From contig JAEZCD010000050.1 of the NCBI GenBank assembly GCA_023430145.1, positions 1 through 17,412 on the forward strand: a stretch of 17,412 bases of DNA, read 5' to 3'. A model generated the notes under the pieces. The model had not been told where the DNA came from. It saw only the letters and a program-made list of their open reading frames with translations, and did no database searches. The translations under genes were made by a program, and so were the position numbers. Position 1 is the first letter of the stretch; each line of letters opens with the position of its first letter. The stretch comes from Pseudomonadota bacterium. Its GTDB lineage: Bacteria; Pseudomonadota; Alphaproteobacteria; Rhizobiales; Methylopilaceae. This document shows positions 7,763-15,135 of the stretch, one piece after another.

Positions 7763-8743
7763 TCACGAGCCGGTCTTGCCGAGCGCCAGCGAGCGGTCGA
7801 TCAGCTGCTGGCCGCCGGGGACCTCTTTCGCGAACTGCTCGTAGATCGGCTTGCTCGCCGCGACGAACGCCGCCTTGTCGGCCTCGTTGACCTGCACGCC
7901 GGCGGCCTTGATCTTGTCGAGCAGCTCGTTGTCGAGCTTTTCGGCGATCTGCAGCGCCACGGGCTCCATCTCGACCGCCGTCTCCACCAGCGCCTTGCGG
8001 ACATCCTCGGGCAAGCGGTCCCAGCTACGGCCGGCGGTGAGGTAGGCCGGCGTGTAGACGTGGCCGGTCATCGACATGAACTTCTGCACTTCCTGGAAGC
8101 GCGAGGGATAGATCTGGGCGAGCGGATTCTCCTGCCCGTCCATGACGCCGGTCTGCAGCGCCACGAACACCTCCGACAGCGCCATCGGGCTCGGCGAGGC
8201 GCCGTAGGCCTGGAACATCTTCACCCGCCAGACGCCCTGCGGCACGCGCAGCTTGATGCCCTGCAGATCCTCCGGCTTGACGATCGGCTTCTTGTTGTTG
8301 GTGATGTGCCGGATGCCGTTCTCCCAGACGGCGATGATGTCGTAGCCCTGCTTCTTGGCGATCGGCACCAGCGTCGGCTTGATCACCTCCTCGCGGATCT
8401 TCGCCGCGTGCTCCCGGTCGTTGACGAGATAGGGCATCTCGAAGACGCCGAACTCCGGCGCCACGGTCGTCATCACCGTCGACGGCAGAGCGAGATCGAC
8501 GGTGCCGAGCTTGAGCTTCTTCAGCAGCTCGCCGTCGCCGCCGAGCTGGCTCGAGCCGAACACCACCACTTTCGCCTTGTCGCCGAGCTTGGCGTTGGCG
8601 CGCTTGGCGAATTCCTGGGCGGTCTGGTCGAACAGCGAGCCCGGCTCGCCGACGTGGCCGAGCTTGATCTCGGTCTGGGCGCTGGCCGCGGTGGCGACGA
8701 GCGCACCGACGGCGGCGACCAACAGCGTCCTCAGATGCTTCAC
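7763..8743 (-). CDS. TRAP transporter substrate-binding protein (DctP type)
   Basis: This periplasmic binding protein of 326 residues captures the TRAP ligand. The signal peptide is residues 1-22 (VKHLRTLLVAAVGALVATAASA), with probable cleavage before QTEIKLGHV. Family hallmarks include GSSQLGGDGELLKKLKLGTVDLAL (residues 63-86) and LQGIKLRVP. Arg166 in the latter fits the conserved arginine that clamps the ligand carboxylate, so an organic acid is the likely substrate. The start is the GTG at 8743: a perfect GGGAGG lies eight bases upstream and a signal peptide follows at once. The longer frame from 8848 would overlap the promoter and add 35 residues in front of the signal sequence. It is the first gene of the six-gene operon. 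Confidence 0.93.
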   Translation of the reverse strand: MKHLRTLLVAAVGALVATAASAQTEIKLGHVGEPGSLFDQTAQEFAKRANAKLGDKAKVVVFGSSQLGGDGELLKKLKLGTVDLALPSTVMTTVAPEFGVFEMPYLVNDREHAAKIREEVIKPTLVPIAKKQGYDIIAVWENGIRHITNNKKPIVKPEDLQGIKLRVPQGVWRVKMFQAYGASPSPMALSEVFVALQTGVMDGQENPLAQIYPSRFQEVQKFMSMTGHVYTPAYLTAGRSWDRLPEDVRKALVETAVEMEPVALQIAEKLDNELLDKIKAAGVQVNEADKAAFVAASKPIYEQFAKEVPGGQQLIDRSLALGKTGS

Positions 8744-8825
8744 GCGCAATCCTCCCTTGGTGTGCCGCTCGACCGGCTTGTTCGCCCGCCCGGTCTCCTC
8801 GTAAGGGGCCGCGCGAATTGCTGGT

Positions 8826-8853
8826 ATTATGAATGCAGATTGCCGCATGGCAA
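8826..8853 (-). promoter_or_regulatory. Sigma70-type promoter of the TRAP operon
   Basis: On the minus strand TTGCCA (8848-8853, five of six to TTGACA) and CATAAT (8826-8831, five of six to TATAAT) are separated by 16 bases. This stands out in such GC-rich DNA. Transcription would start near 8819 and give a leader of about 75 bases before the GTG at 8743. It sits in the 142-base gap after phnE2, which argues that the TRAP operon is transcribed separately from the phn operon. Confidence 0.65.
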
Positions 8854-8885
8854 GCTGGACCGTGCGGGCCCGGCCCTTGGCGGCT

Positions 8886-9704
8886 TCAGATGATCGCGTG
8901 CCGGATGCGCGCCGAGACCGCCTCGCTGAGGACGACGGTGGCGAGGATGACGATGAGAATCAGCGTCACCTGCGGCCAGGCGAGCGTGTTCATCGAGCTT
9001 TCGAGATTGACCCCGATGCCGCCCGCGCCGACGAGGCCGAGCACGGTCGCCTCGCGGATGTTGATGTCCCAGCGGAAGACCGAGATGCCCGCGAAGGCCG
9101 GCGTGATCTGCGGCCAGATTCCCCAGGCTAGCACCTGCGGCGGGCTCGCACCGGTGGCGCGGATCGCCTCCACCGGCTCGGTGCTGATCTCCTCGATCGC
9201 CTCGTAGAGCAGCTTGGCGATGAAGCCGATCGAGCGGAAGGCGATGGCGAGGATGCCGGCGAGCACGCCCGGGCCGAGGACGGTGACGAGCACCAGCGCC
9301 CAGATGATGGCGTTGATCGAGCGCGAGGCGACGATGAGGAGCAGCGCGATCGGCCGCACGAAGGCGATGCTCGGTGTCGTGTTGCGCGCGGCGAGGAAGG
9401 CGATCGGCACCGCCATGACGATCGCCAGCAGGGTGCCGAGCGTCGCCATGTTGATCGTGTCCCAGAGCGGCTTCCAGAGCGCGTCGATGTAGGACCAGCG
9501 GGGCGGCAGCATGCGCGAGCCGATGTCGGCGGCCTGCCGCGGCGCGTCGGCGACGAAAGCCCAGATGGTCGTCTCGGTCATCACCCGCCAAGTGAAGACG
9601 AACAGCATCACGAGGCCGAGCCAGCCGGCGAAATGCAGCCAGTCCGCGCGCGTCGTGCGCCGCCGCCAGAGTTTCGTCCCATCCGCGGCGACCGAGACCG
9701 GCAT
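8886..9704 (-). CDS. phnE: Phosphonate-type ABC transporter permease (second, PhnE2)
   Basis: This 272-residue inner-membrane permease of the PhnE type has about six hydrophobic segments. The cytoplasmic EAA loop, EAIRATGASPPQVLAWGIWPQ (about residues 179-199), docks the ATPase. It is followed by FRWDINIREATVLGLVGAGGIG, a segment characteristic of PhnE proteins. Its ATG at 9704 shares one base with the stop of the first permease (TGATG), so the two are probably translated in a coupled way and form a heterodimeric channel. Compared with the first permease it has a longer N-terminus before the transport domain. It is the last gene of the phn operon; no convincing terminator is seen after it. 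Confidence 0.92.
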   Translation of the reverse strand: MPVSVAADGTKLWRRRTTRADWLHFAGWLGLVMLFVFTWRVMTETTIWAFVADAPRQAADIGSRMLPPRWSYIDALWKPLWDTINMATLGTLLAIVMAVPIAFLAARNTTPSIAFVRPIALLLIVASRSINAIIWALVLVTVLGPGVLAGILAIAFRSIGFIAKLLYEAIEEISTEPVEAIRATGASPPQVLAWGIWPQITPAFAGISVFRWDINIREATVLGLVGAGGIGVNLESSMNTLAWPQVTLILIVILATVVLSEAVSARIRHAII

Positions 9705-10501
9705 CACTGCACCTTGGCGCGGACGAAGCCGGACGCGTACTCGCAGGCGAGCACGATGCCGATGATGACGAGCAGGATGGCGGCCGCGCTGTCGAACTCG
9801 TAACGGTCCATGGCGGTGTTGAGCGTCGCGCCGATGCCGCCGGCGCCGACGATGCCGACCACCGCGGATTCGCGGAAATTGATGTCGGCCCGGTACATCG
9901 ACAGGCCGACGAGTCGCGGCGCCACCTGCGGCAGCACGGCATAGGCGAGCACCTGCCACCAGCCGGCGCCGGTCGCGCGGATCGCCTCGAGCGGCGCCGG
10001 ATCGATGTCCTCGATGTCCTCGGCGAGCAGCTTGGCGAGGAAGCCGATGGTGGCGAAGCTGAGGGTGAGAAAGCCCGCGAAGGGGCCGAAGCCGAACAGC
10101 ACGACGAAGAAGATGGCGATCAGGATCTCCTGCAGGCTCCGCGCGACGGCGATGAAGCCGCGGCAGAAGGCGTAGACCGGCAGCGAAGCGATGTTGCGCG
10201 CGGCGCCGATGCCGAACGGGATCGAGATCACGACGCCGACGATGGTCGAGGTCACCGTCATGGAGAGGCTCTCGATCAGCCCGAGCTGGATGTCGCCCCA
10301 GCGCGAGGTGAAGTCGGGCGCGAGGAAGCCGGCGAACAGCCGCCCGGCGCGGACGACGCCCTCCGCGACGCGCGTCCAGTTGACGTCGACGGTGCCGAAG
10401 GCGACGACGAGATAGAGGGCGCCGCCGCCGTAAACGGCATCGCGCAGCCAAGGACTCGCGATCAGCGGCGGCGGCGTCCAGCGCCGCGCGGCGGCAGCCA
10501 T
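9704..10501 (-). CDS. phnE: Phosphonate-type ABC transporter permease (first, PhnE1)
   Basis: This 265-residue PhnE-type permease has its EAA loop at LEAIRATGAGWWQVLAYAVLP (about residues 171-191), followed by MYRADINFRESAVVGIVGAGGIG. It is clearly a paralogue of the next gene, and the pair supplies the two halves of the membrane channel; E. coli has a single PhnE. The ATG at 10501 overlaps the phnC stop by one base (TGATG). The reading frame is intact and of normal length. It imports phosphonate, phosphite or a related oxyanion handed over by the PhnD-like protein. Confidence 0.92.
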   Translation of the reverse strand: MAAAARRWTPPPLIASPWLRDAVYGGGALYLVVAFGTVDVNWTRVAEGVVRAGRLFAGFLAPDFTSRWGDIQLGLIESLSMTVTSTIVGVVISIPFGIGAARNIASLPVYAFCRGFIAVARSLQEILIAIFFVVLFGFGPFAGFLTLSFATIGFLAKLLAEDIEDIDPAPLEAIRATGAGWWQVLAYAVLPQVAPRLVGLSMYRADINFRESAVVGIVGAGGIGATLNTAMDRYEFDSAAAILLVIIGIVLACEYASGFVRAKVQ

Positions 10502-11316
10502 CAGGCGACCGCGCGATCGGGCCGGAAGGCCGGCTCGTCCTCGTCGTCGTCCGCCGTCTTGCGGATCGTCGCCCCCCAGTCCTCGGCGCCGTAGATCTCG
10601 GTGAGGACGGCGGGCGTCAGGCCGTCCGGCGGGCCGTCGAAGACGATCTTGCCCTTGCGCAGGCCGACGATGCGCTGGACGAACATCTGCGCCAGCGCGA
10701 CGTCATGAATGTTGACGATCGCCGCGAGGCGCCGCTCGGCGCAGATCTCGACGATCAGCCGCATGATCTGCCGCGAGGTCTTCGGGTCGAGGCTCGCGGT
10801 CGGCTCGTCGACGAGCAGCAGCTCCGGCTCCTGCACCAGCGCCCGAGCGATGCCGACGCGCTGCCGCTGGCCGCCCGACAGCGCATCGGCGCGCTTGTCG
10901 ATGTGCTCGGTGAGGCCGACACGGTCGAGCACGGCGAAGGCGCGGTCGATGTCGGCCTGCGGGAAGCGGCGGAAGAAGGAGCGCCAGAAGCCGACATAGC
11001 CGAGCCGGCCCGACAGCACGTTCTCCATCACCGTCAGCCGGTCGACCAGGGCGTATTCCTGGAAGATCATGCCGATCCGCCGCCGCGCCCGGCCGAGCGC
11101 GCCGCGCGACAGGCGGCCGATATCGAGATCGCCGAGCCGGATGGTCCCCGCGCTCGGCTCGACGAGGCGGTTGACGCAGCGGATCAGGGTCGACTTGCCG
11201 GCGCCCGAGGGACCGATCAGTCCCAATACCTGCCCGGCCGGGACCGCGAGGCTCACATCGTCGATCGCGAGGTCGCCGGTCGCGTAGCGCTTGGTCAGGT
11301 TCTCGATGACGAGCAT
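10501..11316 (-). CDS. phnC: Phosphonate-type ABC transporter ATP-binding protein (PhnC)
   Basis: This 271-residue ABC ATPase has a Walker A motif GPSGAGKS (residues 35-42), Q-loop Gln86 in FQEYALVDRL, signature LSGGQRQRVGIARAL (146-160), Walker B LLLVDEPTASLD (167-178) and switch histidine His204 in NIHDVALAQ. VMENVLSGRLGY (96-107) is typical of the PhnC subgroup. It drives import through the two PhnE proteins at the cytoplasmic face. A short acidic tail (DDDEDE) ends the protein. It follows phnD after a gap of 72 bases that contains small GC-rich palindromes, and no strong Shine-Dalgarno is seen before the ATG at 11316. Confidence 0.95.
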   Translation of the reverse strand: MLVIENLTKRYATGDLAIDDVSLAVPAGQVLGLIGPSGAGKSTLIRCVNRLVEPSAGTIRLGDLDIGRLSRGALGRARRRIGMIFQEYALVDRLTVMENVLSGRLGYVGFWRSFFRRFPQADIDRAFAVLDRVGLTEHIDKRADALSGGQRQRVGIARALVQEPELLLVDEPTASLDPKTSRQIMRLIVEICAERRLAAIVNIHDVALAQMFVQRIVGLRKGKIVFDGPPDGLTPAVLTEIYGAEDWGATIRKTADDDEDEPAFRPDRAVA

Positions 11317-11388
11317 GCCGGTCCCGCGAATGAGAAATGCCGGACGCGGGGGAGCGCGGCCGGCCGTCGCTTCAGCCGGTCGGTCCGG

Positions 11389-12354
11389 TCACTTGCAGGC
11401 GTAAGAGACGTTCAGCGCCTTGTCGATCGCCCGCACCACTTCCCAGTGGTTCTTGAAGGTGATCGGGATGAACTTCTCCTGCGGCGGCTCGGACTTCTCG
11501 AACTCCTTCAGGAGCTCGGTGCCCGTCCAGTCGTAGGTGAAGAAGGCTTCCTTGATCTTGGCGGCCAGCTCCGGCTTCAGGTTGTAGACATAGCCGTAGC
11601 CGGTGGTCGGGAAGGTCTGCGACTTGTAGATGACCTTCAGCTGCTCCGGCTTCACCACGCCGCGGGCGAGCATGCGCGCCTTGACCGAGTTGGCGATCGC
11701 CGCCGCCGGATAGTCCTTGTTGGCGACGCCGATGATCGAGTTGTCGTGTTTGCCCGAGAACGCCGCCTCGTAGTCCTTGCCGGCCTCGAGCTTGAACTGG
11801 TCGCGCAGCAGCGCCGACGGCGCCTTGAAGCCCGAATTGGAGGTTTCCGACGTGAAGGCCATCTTCTTGCCCTTCACGTCCTCGACCTTCTCGATCCCGG
11901 AGCCCGGATAGGTGATGATCTCCATCTCGTAGCCGAAGGCGTCGTCCTTCTTGGCGGCCATCATCGCGAAGGGGACGAAGCCGGCACAGGCGACCGCGAT
12001 CGGGTTCGAGCCGGTGTTGAAGCCGGCGACGTGCAGGCGGCCCGCGCGCATCGCCTCGATCTGCGCAGCGTTGCTCTGCACCGGGAAGAATTGCACCTTC
12101 TTGCCGGTCACCTTCTCCATGTGCTGCAGGAAGCCGTCCCACACTTTCGCGTAGACGGCGGGATCCTCGACCGGCGTGTAGGCGAAGATCAGCGTCGGCG
12201 GGTCGACCAGCTGCGAGGCGTCGGTCGGGGCGTCGGCGACCATGTCGCCGTCGGCGTCCTTGAAGCGGGCGTCGAGGGCCGCGGCGGGCGTGGCGAGCGC
12301 GGCGGCGAGGCCGAGGGCACCCGCCCAACGCATCCAGTGGCTGATCCGGTTCAT
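11389..12354 (-). CDS. phnD: Phosphonate/phosphite-type ABC transporter substrate-binding protein (PhnD-like)
   Basis: This 321-residue binding protein has a signal peptide (residues 1-26, ending in ATPAAA). The mature part includes LIFAYTPVEDPAVYAKVWDGF, the ligand-site stretch FFPVQSNAAQIEAMRAGRLHVAGFNTGSNPIAVACAG (89-124, described in part) and VKGKKMAFTSETSNSGFKAP, all characteristic of PhnD-like periplasmic proteins. DADGDMVAD at residues 33-41 looks like a calcium-loop sequence and is an unusual N-terminal insert compared with E. coli PhnD. The ATG at 12354 has GGAGGGAG upstream. It leads the four-gene transport operon. No C-P lyase or phosphite dehydrogenase is present, so the ligand could be a phosphonate, phosphite or another oxyanion. 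Confidence 0.9.
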   Translation of the reverse strand: MNRISHWMRWAGALGLAAALATPAAALDARFKDADGDMVADAPTDASQLVDPPTLIFAYTPVEDPAVYAKVWDGFLQHMEKVTGKKVQFFPVQSNAAQIEAMRAGRLHVAGFNTGSNPIAVACAGFVPFAMMAAKKDDAFGYEMEIITYPGSGIEKVEDVKGKKMAFTSETSNSGFKAPSALLRDQFKLEAGKDYEAAFSGKHDNSIIGVANKDYPAAAIANSVKARMLARGVVKPEQLKVIYKSQTFPTTGYGYVYNLKPELAAKIKEAFFTYDWTGTELLKEFEKSEPPQEKFIPITFKNHWEVVRAIDKALNVSYACK

Positions 12355-12399
12355 CGAAAGCTCCCTCCGAAAATCGTGGCCACGCTATCGCGGCTCTTC

Positions 12400-12417
12400 G
12401 TGAAAGCGGGATGACAC
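12400..12417 (-). promoter_or_regulatory. Candidate Pho box (PhoB site) upstream of phnD
   Basis: The minus strand reads GTGTCAT-CCCG-CTTTCAC, two seven-base half-sites repeated at an 11-base interval. This fits the PhoB consensus CTGTCAT-N4-CTGTCAC/T at 12 of 14 half-site positions. GATAGC follows ten bases after the second half-site and could serve as a weak -10 element. The site ends about 45 bases before the phnD ATG. The match suggests that the transporter is switched on during phosphate starvation. Confidence 0.5.
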
Positions 12418-12457
12418 CCGCTCCGGGTCGTTCTCGCAATCCGGTGATCTTCCGGCC

Positions 12458-12478
12458 GTTGCCTACAATTCGGGCAAC
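12458..12478. other. Inverted repeat between the blh-like gene and phnD
   Basis: The perfect six-base arms GTTGCC and GGCAAC enclose nine bases (TACAATTCG). The hairpin starts 12 bases after the stop of the blh-like gene and lies upstream of the candidate Pho box. It may end the bigR-type operon or act as an operator for the phn operon. There is no following T run, so an intrinsic terminator of the usual kind is not supported. Confidence 0.35.
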
Positions 12479-12489
12479 CGCAGCATCCG

Positions 12490-13398
12490 TCAATCGTCCC
12501 AAGCGGCGCCCGGCAGCGCATCGACGGGGATCTTCAGATAGCGCCGGCCGTTGTCCTCCGGCGCCGGCAGCCGCCCGCCCCGGATATTCACCTGCAGCGC
12601 ATAGAGGATGAGCTTCGGCATCGCCAGCTCGCGGTCGCGCTTCTCGCGCAGGGCCACGAACTCGGCTTCGGTTCTCGCCTTCCGCAGATGGATGTTCTCG
12701 GCCTTCTCGATGCCGACCGTGCTTTCCCAGCGCGGCTCGCGGCCGCCCGGCATGTAGTCGTGGCCGGTGAACAGGCGCGTCTCGTCCGGCAGCGCGAGGA
12801 AGCGCTGGATGCTGTTCCACAGCGCCGTCGCCGAGCCGCCCGGAAAATCCGCCCGCGCCGTGCCGCCGTCCGGCATGAAGATCGTGTCGTGCACGAAGGC
12901 GGCGTCGCCGACGAGATAGCCGATCGAGGCCAGCGTGTGGCCGGGCGTGAACATCACCTCGACCTCGAGCTCGCCGATGGTGAAGCGCTCGCCGTCGGCG
13001 AACAGCCGGTCCCACTGCGAGCCGTCGGTCGGAAAATCCTTCGGTAGGTTGTAGAGGCCTTTCCACAGCTCCTGGACGAGCACCACCTTCTCGCCGATCG
13101 CCGTCGGGGCGCCGGTCCGGTCCTTCAGGTAGCCGGCGGCGGAAAAATGGTCGGCATGCGGATGGGTGTCGAGGATCCATTCGAGCGTCAGCCCCTCGGC
13201 GGCGACATAGGCGAGCAGCTCGTCGGCCGAATGCGTCGCCGTCGCCCCCGATTTCGGGTCGAAGTCGAGCACCGGGTCGATGATCGCCGCCCGCTTCGTC
13301 GCCGGGTCGCTGACGACGTATTGGATGCTGAAGGTGCGCGGCTCGAAGAAACCCTTCACGACCGGCCGGCCGCGCGGCAGTTCCCGATTGGAGGTCAT
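12490..13398 (-). CDS. blh: Blh/ETHE1-like persulfide dioxygenase (metallo-beta-lactamase fold)
   Basis: This 302-residue metallo-beta-lactamase-fold protein carries THPHADH (residues 78-84), giving metal ligands His79 and His81 with Asp83-His84, then His154 in TPGHT, Asp171 in FVHDTIFMPD and His213 in TGHDY. In ETHE1-type persulfide dioxygenases an equivalent His-His-Asp site holds one iron and oxidises glutathione persulfide to sulfite and glutathione. It lacks the extra rhodanese-like domain found in longer Blh proteins. The start is the ATG at 13398, with GGAG eight bases before it; an upstream extension of the frame reads through the exporter gene and is not family-like. As the last gene of a bigR-type operon, just after a sulfite-exporter-type gene, its role in sulfide detoxification is well supported. 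Confidence 0.9.
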   Translation of the reverse strand: MTSNRELPRGRPVVKGFFEPRTFSIQYVVSDPATKRAAIIDPVLDFDPKSGATATHSADELLAYVAAEGLTLEWILDTHPHADHFSAAGYLKDRTGAPTAIGEKVVLVQELWKGLYNLPKDFPTDGSQWDRLFADGERFTIGELEVEVMFTPGHTLASIGYLVGDAAFVHDTIFMPDGGTARADFPGGSATALWNSIQRFLALPDETRLFTGHDYMPGGREPRWESTVGIEKAENIHLRKARTEAEFVALREKRDRELAMPKLILYALQVNIRGGRLPAPEDNGRRYLKIPVDALPGAAWDD

Positions 13399-13417
13399 GG
13401 GTCCGACTCCGTGAGCG

Positions 13418-14221
13418 TCAGGTGTGGGCGACGAGCGCGAGAATGCCACGGGCGACCACGTAAAGACCGACGGCGATGACGAGGCCGGCGAAGACGGTGC
13501 CGAGCGCCTGCCGCCGGTCGGCGAGGGCCCGCCCGAGCCGCGTGCCGACAAGGCCGCCGGCGAGGCTGCCGAGCACGAAGAGGCCGGCGAGCGGCCAGTC
13601 GACGAGGCCACTGAGCGCGTAGCTGGCGGCCGGCGGGGCGCCGAAGGCGGCGACCGCGACGAGCGAGGTACCGATGGCGAAGCGGAGCGGCATGCCGGTG
13701 GCGAGCATCAGGCCGGGGACGATCAGGAAGCCGCCGCCGATACCGAAGAAGCCGGAGAACAGGCCGACCGAGAAGCCGATGCCGAGCAGCGGCGGAAGCA
13801 TTTTGGCCGCCGTCTGCCCCGTTAGCCGCACCTCCGGATCGCCGCCGGCGCCCCGTCGCAGCAGCATGACGATGCCGACCACGATCATCAGGGCGCCGAA
13901 CAGAGCGAGCAGTTGCTCGCCGCCGATCGCCTTGGCGACCGCAGCCCCGGCGAAGGCGCCGAGGACGCCTGTGGCGCCGAACACGGTCGCGCACGGCCAC
14001 TTCACGTTGCCGAGGCGGGAATGGGCGAACAGGTTGCCGAGCGCGCCCGCCGACACCGCGACGGCGCTGGTACCGATCGCCACGTGCGGCGAGGCGACGC
14101 CGACCACGTAGACGAGCAGCGGCACGGCCAGAATCGAGCCGCCGCCGCCGACCATGCCGAGCACGAGGCCGACGAGGCCTCCCGAGCCGGTCGCCAGCGT
14201 GCCGGTGAGGGGATCAGGCAT
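13418..14221 (-). CDS. TauE/SafE-family sulfite/anion exporter
   Basis: This 267-residue inner-membrane protein has about eight hydrophobic segments arranged as two related halves. Each half carries a glycine-rich hallmark: MVGGGGSILAVPLL (residues 23-36) and FFGIGGGFLIVPGL in the second half. TauE/SafE proteins are thought to export sulfite or other sulfur oxyanions. Here it would remove the sulfite made by the dioxygenase encoded 19 bases downstream. Its ATG lies inside the end of the preceding YeeE-type gene (8-base overlap), so expression is coupled. The chain is complete and of normal length. Confidence 0.92.
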   Translation of the reverse strand: MPDPLTGTLATGSGGLVGLVLGMVGGGGSILAVPLLVYVVGVASPHVAIGTSAVAVSAGALGNLFAHSRLGNVKWPCATVFGATGVLGAFAGAAVAKAIGGEQLLALFGALMIVVGIVMLLRRGAGGDPEVRLTGQTAAKMLPPLLGIGFSVGLFSGFFGIGGGFLIVPGLMLATGMPLRFAIGTSLVAVAAFGAPPAASYALSGLVDWPLAGLFVLGSLAGGLVGTRLGRALADRRQALGTVFAGLVIAVGLYVVARGILALVAHT

Positions 14222-14678
14222 CCTCGGTCACCGGCTGCCGGACGGGGTGGGCGGCAGCTCGCGGGCCGCGGTCCGGCAGGAGCTGGAACAGCGCCATCCC
14301 GGCCAGCATCGCGGCGACGAAGAGGAGGACCTCGATCGGGCCGAAGGCGAGCGCCGTCAAAGCCGGCCCTGGGCAGAAGCCGACAATTCCCCAGCCGACG
14401 CCGAAGATCGCCGCGCCGGCGAGCAGGGGAGCGTCGATGTCGCGTCGGCTCGGAATCTCGAGCCGCGGCACGAGCACCGGCGTGCCACGGCGCCGGGCGA
14501 GGACCCAGCCGAGACCCGAGACGGCGATCGCGCCCGCCATGACGAAGGCGAGGCTCGGATCCCAGTTTCCGAACACGTCGAGGAAGGCGCGCACTTTCTG
14601 CGGATCGACCATCTGCGAGACGATCAGGCCGAGCCCGAACACGAGGCCGCTGGCGAAAGCGGCGGCGACGAAGGCCAT
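14214..14678 (-). CDS. YeeE/YedE-type transporter half (DUF6691/PmpB-like)
   Basis: This 154-residue membrane protein has four hydrophobic segments and opens with FASGLVFGLGLIVSQMVDPQKV, the usual start of the second YeeE/YedE half in bigR-type operons. Cys102 sits in GWGIVGFCPGPALT, a conserved motif; in YeeE-type transporters cysteines of this kind relay thiosulfate or a persulfidic sulfur species across the membrane. It begins four bases after the stop of its partner half, and the two probably form one transporter. The polar tail (DRGPRAAAHPVRQPVTEDA) is expected to be cytoplasmic. The exact substrate is uncertain. Confidence 0.9.
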   Translation of the reverse strand: MAFVAAAFASGLVFGLGLIVSQMVDPQKVRAFLDVFGNWDPSLAFVMAGAIAVSGLGWVLARRRGTPVLVPRLEIPSRRDIDAPLLAGAAIFGVGWGIVGFCPGPALTALAFGPIEVLLFVAAMLAGMALFQLLPDRGPRAAAHPVRQPVTEDA

Positions 14679-14682
14679 GATA

Positions 14683-15108
14683 TCAGAGCCCCAGCAGGTG
14701 ACGGGTGACGAAAACGGTGGCGATGGCGGTCGCCATGAACACGGCCGTGGCGACCAACGAGCGCGGCGAGGCGCGGCCGATGCCGCAGACCCCGTGTCCG
14801 CTCGTGCAGCCGGAGCCGAGGCGGCTGCCGAAGCCGACGAGGAAGCCGGCGACGATCACGAGCCAGGCCGGAGCGCCGATGACGATCGCCGGCAGCCCGC
14901 CGCCAACCGCCGCCCAGGCGAGCGGCGCCAGCACCAGTCCGGCGATGAAGGCGAGGCGCCAGACGATCTCGCCGCGCACGGGGCGCATCAGCCCGCCGAC
15001 GATGCCGCTGATGCCGGCGATCCGCCCGTCCAGCACGAGCAGCATCGCCGCCGCGGCGCCGATCATGGCGCCGCCGACGAGGGCGGACAGGGGGGTGAAG
15101 TTTTCCAT
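14683..15108 (-). CDS. YeeE/YedE-type transporter half (PmpA-like)
   Basis: This 141-residue membrane protein has four hydrophobic segments and the YeeE/YedE signature GFGSRLGSGCTSGHGVCGIGR (about residues 92-112), with Cys101 and Cys108. Those cysteines are the likely sulfur-relay residues. It is one half of a split transporter whose other half is encoded immediately downstream. The ATG at 15108 is preceded by a purine run GAGAGAGAG that can serve as ribosome binding site. It follows the ArsR-family repressor by 27 bases and belongs to its operon. A sulfur anion such as thiosulfate is the probable cargo, inferred from the family and from the dioxygenase and exporter nearby. Confidence 0.9.
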   Translation of the reverse strand: MENFTPLSALVGGAMIGAAAAMLLVLDGRIAGISGIVGGLMRPVRGEIVWRLAFIAGLVLAPLAWAAVGGGLPAIVIGAPAWLVIVAGFLVGFGSRLGSGCTSGHGVCGIGRASPRSLVATAVFMATAIATVFVTRHLLGL

Positions 15109-15135
15109 GCTCTCTCTCTCGGCGGGCCGACGGGA

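Noticed and set aside
8744..8885. Intrinsic terminator after phnE2
   Set aside because: The GGGCCGGGCCC-type stretch gives no stable stem followed by a T run.
7686..8893. Long plus-strand frame opposite the binding protein
   Set aside because: Antisense shadow with repeated Arg, His and Leu and no domain.
12490..13611. A longer start for the persulfide dioxygenase
   Set aside because: The added residues are Ser/Pro/Arg-rich and overlap the exporter gene; the ATG at 13398 has a Shine-Dalgarno and a family-like N-terminus.
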